From: Cyathus striatus
Lineage: Eukaryota; Basidiomycota; Agaricomycetes; Agaricales; Nidulariaceae
Direction: 5' to 3'
Length of the DNA stretch: 64,000 bases
Assembly: GCA_025738555.1 (NCBI GenBank)
Contig: JAOVFP010000006.1
Coordinates: forward strand, 682,001 to 746,000
In this document: piece by piece, positions 58,260 to 64,000 of the stretch
How positions within the stretch are numbered: the stretch's first letter is position 1
How the letters are laid out: each line of letters starts with the position of its first letter
The notes under the pieces: model-generated
What the model saw: the letters and a program-made list of their open reading frames with translations, nothing else
The model's database searches: none
What the model was told of the DNA's origin: nothing
Made by a program: the position numbers and the translations under genes

Positions 58260-61200
58260 TCAATGATCATCTGATATGATGCTGCCTATACTTAACGGGT
58301 TCCTTTTTCTATCTGCATCTCGCCCTCCCTCTCGCGATCCATTTCTATCACCGCCTTCCCTTGACTGCGACGAGTTGTACCCATTCCTGCTACTACTCCT
58401 TAGCTGAATGACCGGATGATACCCACCGCCCGACTGCGCACCTGCATTCGGCGTAACACCTGAAGCTGAGGGCAGCGTTAACGGCATCACAGGACTCCCC
58501 ACGCTCCCTGACGATGCCCTTAGAGGAGCAAGCTGTATCCGATCGTTCGAGTTGTTCCCGCCCATACCACTTGACGACGACGACGGTCCAGAGGTCGATG
58601 CCGGAGCTTGATTTTGACTTTGAGGGGGTGGCACGTTTGCTTGTTGAGGCTGTTGCTGGTGTTGATGTTGCTGTGGTTGACCTTGCGCGTAGCCACTCCA
58701 TGCATCGGTCGGTGCCGCGCCGAATCCAGGTTGCGTGCCCCAATCAGGGCCAGGTTGCGCGTACGCGTAGCCATATGCTGGCGGGGGAGGATGAGGAGCA
58801 TAAGGATGGCGGGGGTGATGAACGGGAGGGGGAGGGTAGTAAGGTGTCTGTGGTTGAGAATGGGGATGATAAGTGGGACGAGGAGAACCAGTGGGTGCAC
58901 GCTGATAAGCGGAATAATCAGCATATCCAGGTGTAGTGGCAGGAGGGGCTTGGGGAGGTTGACCAGGCGGGGGAATAGATTGAGCAGGGGATGCACTACC
59001 AGTTGCAGGCGCCGCGGCCGGTGCGGGAGCAGGAGCAGGAGCCGGCGCGTACTGGGGAGGCTGCTGCTGATGCGGCATCTGCTGTTGATGCGCCGCCGGG
59101 GGAGGTGGCCCAGCCTGCTGCGGAGGGGGTTGATGAGGCGGAGGTTGCGAGTGCGGGGGATGCTGCTCATAATAAGGCGCATATGGCGTCTGAGGCGGGG
59201 GAGCCATAGGTGGTGGCTGTGGATACATCCCAGAATAATCATATCGAGCCGGCGGAGGGGGAGGGGGATACTGATAATGGTGCGCAGGCATGGGAGGCTG
59301 GTGATAGCCGGCATAATATGGATCATGCACCGGCTGAGGCTGGGGTTGATGAGGCGGCATAGGACCCCAGCCAGGCTGCTGAGGATATGGAGCATAACCC
59401 TGCGGAGCAGGAGGGGGAACAGGGTGATGAGGCATGTGGCCATGAGGAGGCATATGAGCATGCGGAGGCGGAGGTGGAAGGTGTTGTGGGGGAATATGAT
59501 GCTGCTGTTGAGGGGGAGGATATCCTTGCTGCGCCTGCTGCTGCATTACCGGTTGTTGTTGTTGCTGCTGCTGCTGCTGCTGTTGTTGTTGCTGTTGCTG
59601 TTGCTGAGCCGGCTGGGGCTGGGGCTGAGGAGCCTGGCTAGGATCACGGTACGCAGGAGGCGGACCTTGCTGCACCGGTTGCTGAGGAGGTTGCTGCTGT
59701 GACACTTGTGCCTGTTGAGCGGGAGGAGGAGGTATAGACGACCCCGCCTGCGCCTGCTGCTGTGGTGGATCATAAGGATGATACACAACTCCCCCACCAC
59801 GACCATCATACACAGACGGACCAGTAAGCATCGAAGGAGGCATCGTCACGCCCATCGCCACACCGCCCGGGGTCTCCTGTCCCGGAGGAGGAATAGCAGG
59901 ACCAGCAGCTGGAGGCGGCGGTATTATCGAAGCTCCAGGAGGCGGGGGAATAGCAGTAGCAGGCATCTGCGTCGCACCAACAGGCGGAGGTATATTAGGC
60001 CCCGAGTTGGGGTCTAATGACGCAGGAGGCGGCCACTGCCCATGCTGCTGCGCAGCGCCCCCCGGTGTCGTAAGCTCAATCCCATCATCCACCCTCAAGC
60101 GCTTTGAATCTCTCGGCCGTCGCTGGTGCGGGTCTTCATCGTCTGACTCGTCCCCGGCCGGCATCGAGATAGGATGCTCTAACGATTGAATAGGTCGTTT
60201 CCGCACACGAATATCCTTTCGTATCCGGATTTTGATGCCTTGATCAGCAAGAGAACACGATAACGGCGTAGATTCTACAATCAAGCAAATCATCAGCAAC
60301 GACAACAAAACACACTATCGAAAATACCCACCCTCCATCCCAGGGAACTTCTTTGCAGTGTAGACGTAGAATGGCGCAGAGTATATTGATTTACAGTGTC
60401 GAACATTGTTCCTGATGATGATAAGGTTAGCATAAGCTTATTACCATAATTAAAAAAGCAAGATAAGAAAAAAGAAGACGAATAAAGAAAAGAATATAAT
60501 CCAAAGATAGCTGGGGAGCGCTGCATCGAAGAACCAAGGAGCGAAGTTTTCTCCATCCTTGGCCAAGTTATGGGAGTCCGCGCGCCTTAGTTGTCAGCCG
60601 CGTCCCAGCGGCGGTGTAACCCAAAATCGCGGATGCACGCGAATGGCGATAAGCCTGGGATCCCTCAAAGAAACCCAGCCCATTGAATGCAATAGCCAGC
60701 AAGGATCCACCACCCATTGACAGGATGAATGCTCATATCCTCCCGCAGGTGTGGGGGAATGGGGAAGAAGATTCCCGGCAAGCACGAGATGCCGAATCCA
60801 TCCGACGTTTGAATTTCCAGGACCACAGACCCAAGACAGGAGAGGTGGACAGCAAGAATGAAAGCACAGCTCCATGTCAGTATGCCAGGATCCAGGAGCC
60901 AATCACGCCGGGCAGGTTTCACTCTCATCGCCTCATTCCAGCGATCCTTCCTCAAGCCAATGGAGCGCACCAACCAACAAGCATAACCAGCAATCCGCCT
61001 TCTACATCCTCCGCAATACACCTCTCCACATCCGGAAAAACCAATTTCCAAAGCCAGCCAGTGAATGAACCCTTCGATACTTCGCTTCGGCTTCTCATCA
61101 AAAGTAGCCACCCAACCGGATACTTCACCAATAGAAGTGGGGTCGGTAATGAACTGAGATGCAAAGGCGGGAGTGTTCAAAGAAGGGAAGTATCCCGTTT

Positions 61201-63431
61201 CTCGTCCGATGAGGAGGTTTGACCTCCAAGATCCCACTCCAAGCAGCTCTCCCATGCCCAGAAACCCGCCTTCCTTCCTCAAGCATATATCCCTCGGGAC
61301 CACGTACTAGTACCAAGGGAAGTATGCTTGGATGGGGAAGACGTGGATCAGGAAGAATGGAATGGCTGGGGTGGGATTGGAGTCAAACGACCCCCCAGGC
61401 GAGAAGACGTGGATCCCGAAGTTGAGCGAAGCCAAATCGATTGAAGATGAGTACCAGCCAGAGCGCAAAGTTGTATTCAAGATGGGTATCAAACCCCAAG
61501 CGATCTAGCTGATCAGCTTATTGCACCAAATTACCGGTCGGGCACCAAAATAAAGTTTTGAAGTTTGACAAGTCCGCCCACAAATAAACGGAGAAAAAGC
61601 GCAGGACGGAAGATGAAGGTGTACCTCGGGGGCGGGTAGGGGCAACGAGTCTGCGGCGACACAACGTGGAGAACCATGGAATAGAGCAGATCACACAGAT
61701 CGTCCAATATCCAATACGCATGTACCAACCTGCCGGAAAGAAAGAAAAAGCTTGACAAGGTGGGATCACGAAGAGGCCGAGAAGGAGGCGAGAAAATGCA
61801 GAACAGGCATCATTTAATGAACCTAGGTCCTCTGAGGCACGATGTGGAGTGGGCGTATGGGCGCGGGGGTTAAAGTCGGAGTACGCCAACTTGTTGGACG
61901 ACAATAAAGCTTGAAGGGGCGGAGTGGGTACGCGGCTGGGATGCAACGCGGACTTGGCATGTTGGAAGTACGAAACTGATCTGGCGCAGTACGATGCACA
62001 ACGTGCAGATTCAAAGCGCGCGAACTGGGAGAAATCAACAGCTACGACGAGCAGCCTACGAGCGAACCAAACCACTGGCTCATACAAAGCATAAAAAGGC
62101 GGGGATCACGAAGAGCCAGGGGAATGCAATGTGGGGGTGAGCGTGCAGGCGGTTGAAGTCAGAGTTGATCAAATTGTCGGCCCAGCCAGAGAAAGCATAA
62201 AAAGGCAGGAGTCACGAAGTAGAACAACGCGAAATGGGCGTGCTGGGATACGAGTCGCAGCGCCTACGACACCTTTCCACTTCCAGCGCTTATCGCCATC
62301 CCACCCCACCCATCTTCATCTCCAAGAATCCTCTCATGACTCATCGTAAACCCCCATACCAATTCGGCTTGCAGCTTGAGAAGATAAAACCCAATCTGGA
62401 GACAGATGAAGCATCCACGGTCACGGCCGCGGACGAGATTCTTTTCTTCTTTTATGATTTCATGTCATGTCCATTCGATTCCGGAGCACACGTAGCGAAC
62501 GTAGCGAGATGCAAGTCTAATGAGATATCCCAGTAGAGATTACCACAGTCTTCGGTACGTCCGGTCCACGATCCCATCCAGCGACCAATGTAGCGTAGCG
62601 TAGAGTAAAATAAAACGAAATGCCAAAATAGAAAATAGAAAGGCGAAATCGAAACAAAAATAAATGAAAATCGAAATGAACGCACCCTACAACCTCGAAC
62701 AAACTCAACTTGAGCCTGTAACTCCCCTCCGTGCGCACGCTGAGGTCCGGAAAGACGAAGAATCCAGCGTCTGTGATGCATTAGCCCATGAGAGAAAAAG
62801 ATAAGAAAAGACAGACCTCGTTATTATTATGCGGATCCTTCAAATGGTACAAGGACGAAACAACACTTCCAGTCGTACACCTTGTTCTTCCATCCTACAA
62901 TACGATCAGCATATGATCTCCCAAAATGCGGGAAACAAACCTTCAACCAATGCAATTCAGCATCATCGTCGGGCTTGGCCAAACTCGCAAACATAAAATA
63001 ATAAGGATTCTGCAGAAAACTCTGCGCATAGCTCCCGCCTTGTCCTTGACCAGAGGTAGAGGCCGTGCCTGACATTGCACTGTCGTCTTTTTCATCTTCG
63101 TGCTCTTTTGTGGAGGAGGTGGAAGAGGCCGATTGTTGCGTGAGCGGGTCTATGACGCGCAATTGTACTATTGGCGGTGGATCTATTGGGCGTCTGTCCG
63201 CTTTTAGGGAGTTAGCGAGGGATGAGGATGAGATGAGGTAGATGAGAAATGACCTTTTCCACCGACACCACACATTCTAGCCTGTTTCGGCTCCTGGCGC
63301 ACGACGAGCTCATAGATCCTGTTTGGTGCGAGGTTGAAGTTGAGAGCGAGGGCGTTGGTGCGGAGATGGGGGTTTGTGGCGATATCGTACAAGACGGAGC
63401 AGGGGTGAAAGTGGGGGAGAGGGAGGTGCAT
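58260..63431 (-). CDS. Velvet-family regulator with long Pro/Gln-rich tail
   Basis: Nuclear regulator of development and secondary metabolism. The velvet domain starts near 63350: RIYELVVRQEPKQARMCGVG, an intron, ADRRPIDPPPIVQLRVID, a Ser/Thr-rich insert, SFLQNPYYFMFASLAKPDDD, an intron, TRCTTGSVVSSLYHLKDPHN, an intron, AGFFVFPDLSVRTEGSYRLK LSLFEVVG ending 62686. After an intron of 2274 nt (60412-62685) it resumes NNVRHCKSIYSAPFYVYTAK, KFPGM, an intron, then ESTPLSCSLADQGIKIRIRK. A disordered tail of about 600 residues follows, rich in Pro, Gln, Tyr and His with a polyglutamine run, ending SIGSIISDDH at 58260. All joins keep frame. The start is uncertain (63431 or upstream). Whether it is VeA, VelB or VosA type cannot be fixed by eye. 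Confidence 0.85.
59552..59605 (-). repeat. CAG/CAA repeat encoding polyglutamine
   Basis: About 18 consecutive Gln codons, mixed CAG and CAA, inside the disordered tail of the velvet protein. Likely length-polymorphic. Confidence 0.9.
60412..62685. other. Oversized intron with probable insertion in the velvet gene
   Basis: The donor gtgcgt at 62685 and the acceptor catcag ending at 60412 join two halves of the velvet domain exactly in frame. At 2.27 kb it is about forty times the other introns here. The ends look like normal intron sequence, but the middle (about 60570-62250) is GC-richer with frames on both strands (plus 60683-61222, 179 codons; minus 60665-61303, 212 codons) and a repeated phrase (gcataaaaaggc-ggagtcacgaag near 62090 and 62195). 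No terminal repeats or target-site duplication were found, so the element type is open. Confidence 0.7.
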
Positions 63432-64000
63432 TGGGCAGAGGGTGGTGGTGGTGGTAGTGGTGGTAGAGGCGTGTGGGTGTATATGTCCGATTCAAAGACA
63501 AGACGAGACAGATCGCAGTCGACAACGAGGCACGATAAAAGTAACGAAAGAAAGAAAAAGGAAAGTCAGTGCACGGCACGGGACTGGAATATATATGACT
63601 GCATAGAATACGAGGGATGAGAGGAAAAGACGTGCATGGGAAGGGGAGGATTCGGGGGTGGGAGACATGCACGGAAGCCGGTGATCCCAACACAGCACAC
63701 CCTTCCCACTTCCAGTTCCCGCCCCTCCAGACCCAGCCCCAGGGAATCGGGTTTAGCCCATTATCCCGCCCTCGTCCAGTCCCCTGCTCACTCCCATCCC
63801 CTGCGCACTCGCAGCACAGAAAAAAGAGACTCACAGACGATCTCTATCATGGGCATAGCCTTGGGGCATCCCCTGCAATGGAATGGGTAGAAGGGGGAGG
63901 TGGTGGAGGTCTTGCGGGGGTAGGGGATGAGGGCGGGTGTTGTTGGTGCTGGTGTTGAGAAGAGAGAGGGAGAGGAGCAGGAGCAGGAGTTATAGTCATT
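63432..64000. promoter_or_regulatory. Upstream region of the velvet gene
   Basis: Pyrimidine-rich on the minus strand, with a CCA/CAC-rich run near 63440-63480. It contains the promoter and 5' UTR, and possibly further N-terminal codons. Confidence 0.4.

Noticed and set aside
58608..59702. Plus-strand ORF of 364 codons opposite the velvet tail
   Set aside because: Its Arg/Leu-rich composition is the antisense of the Pro/Gln repeats of the velvet protein. It is a shadow frame.
60665..61303. 212-codon and 179-codon frames inside the velvet intron as a known transposon protein
   Set aside because: No reverse transcriptase, integrase, Gag zinc knuckle or terminal repeat was recognised, so no element type can be named.
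1..64000. CRISPR arrays, operons or other prokaryotic systems
   Set aside because: No regularly spaced short repeats with unique spacers were seen, and the genes are spliced eukaryotic genes.

Overview
The window looks like a nuclear contig of a mushroom-forming basidiomycete (Agaricomycetes). The evidence is many spliced genes with GT-AG introns of about 45-70 nt, several micro-exons, a DUF6534-type membrane protein, a velvet regulator, an Agaricomycete-style class I methyltransferase, and NACHT/WD40 (NLR-related) fragments. No prokaryotic or viral features were seen.

Layout. (1) 1-4568 is one arm of a large inverted segmental duplication; the other arm is 47815-52504. Each arm carries a methyltransferase gene and the divergent 5' part of a family X DNA polymerase (Pol lambda-like) gene. 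The right arm holds the intact methyltransferase and runs on into the rest of the polymerase gene. The left methyltransferase is frameshifted, and the left polymerase copy runs off the window. (2) 4569-24205 is a dense mosaic of duplicated and inverted blocks. It holds two copies of a coiled-coil gene with look-alike introns, four copies of a modular NLR-related gene family with exchanged N-terminal modules (adenylating enzyme, WD40 repeats, or an unknown acidic region), and broken copies of the eEF1B-gamma gene. (3) The intact eEF1B-gamma gene is at 24483-26166. (4) 27000-42000 is ordinary single-copy sequence: two small secreted-protein candidates, an NAD(P)-binding protein, a DUF6534 membrane protein, a long AT-rich stretch, the QCR2 core subunit of complex III (with three apparent one-base losses in G/C runs) and a small coiled-coil protein. 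(5) 42412-43176 holds two identical intron-containing tRNA-Leu(CAA) genes head to head in a palindrome, plus two tRNA fragments. (6) 43483-45904 encodes an apparent fusion of a PX phosphoinositide-binding domain to a GH18 chitinase. (7) The right duplication arm and the polymerase gene follow, with one in-frame TAG in the BRCT domain. (8) 57178-57679 is a small secreted double-psi beta-barrel protein. (9) 58260-63431 is a velvet-family regulator with a long Pro/Gln-rich tail; its velvet domain is split by a 2.27-kb intron that probably contains an insertion.

The most unusual material is the NLR-related array. One short Gly-Gly-x-Phe motif plus one C-terminal NLR-like tail are joined to at least three unrelated N-terminal modules within 15 kb, two apparently intact and two decayed. 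This suggests active module shuffling of the kind seen in fungal allorecognition and immune-receptor families. All splice models and homologies were read by eye; nothing was aligned or searched.
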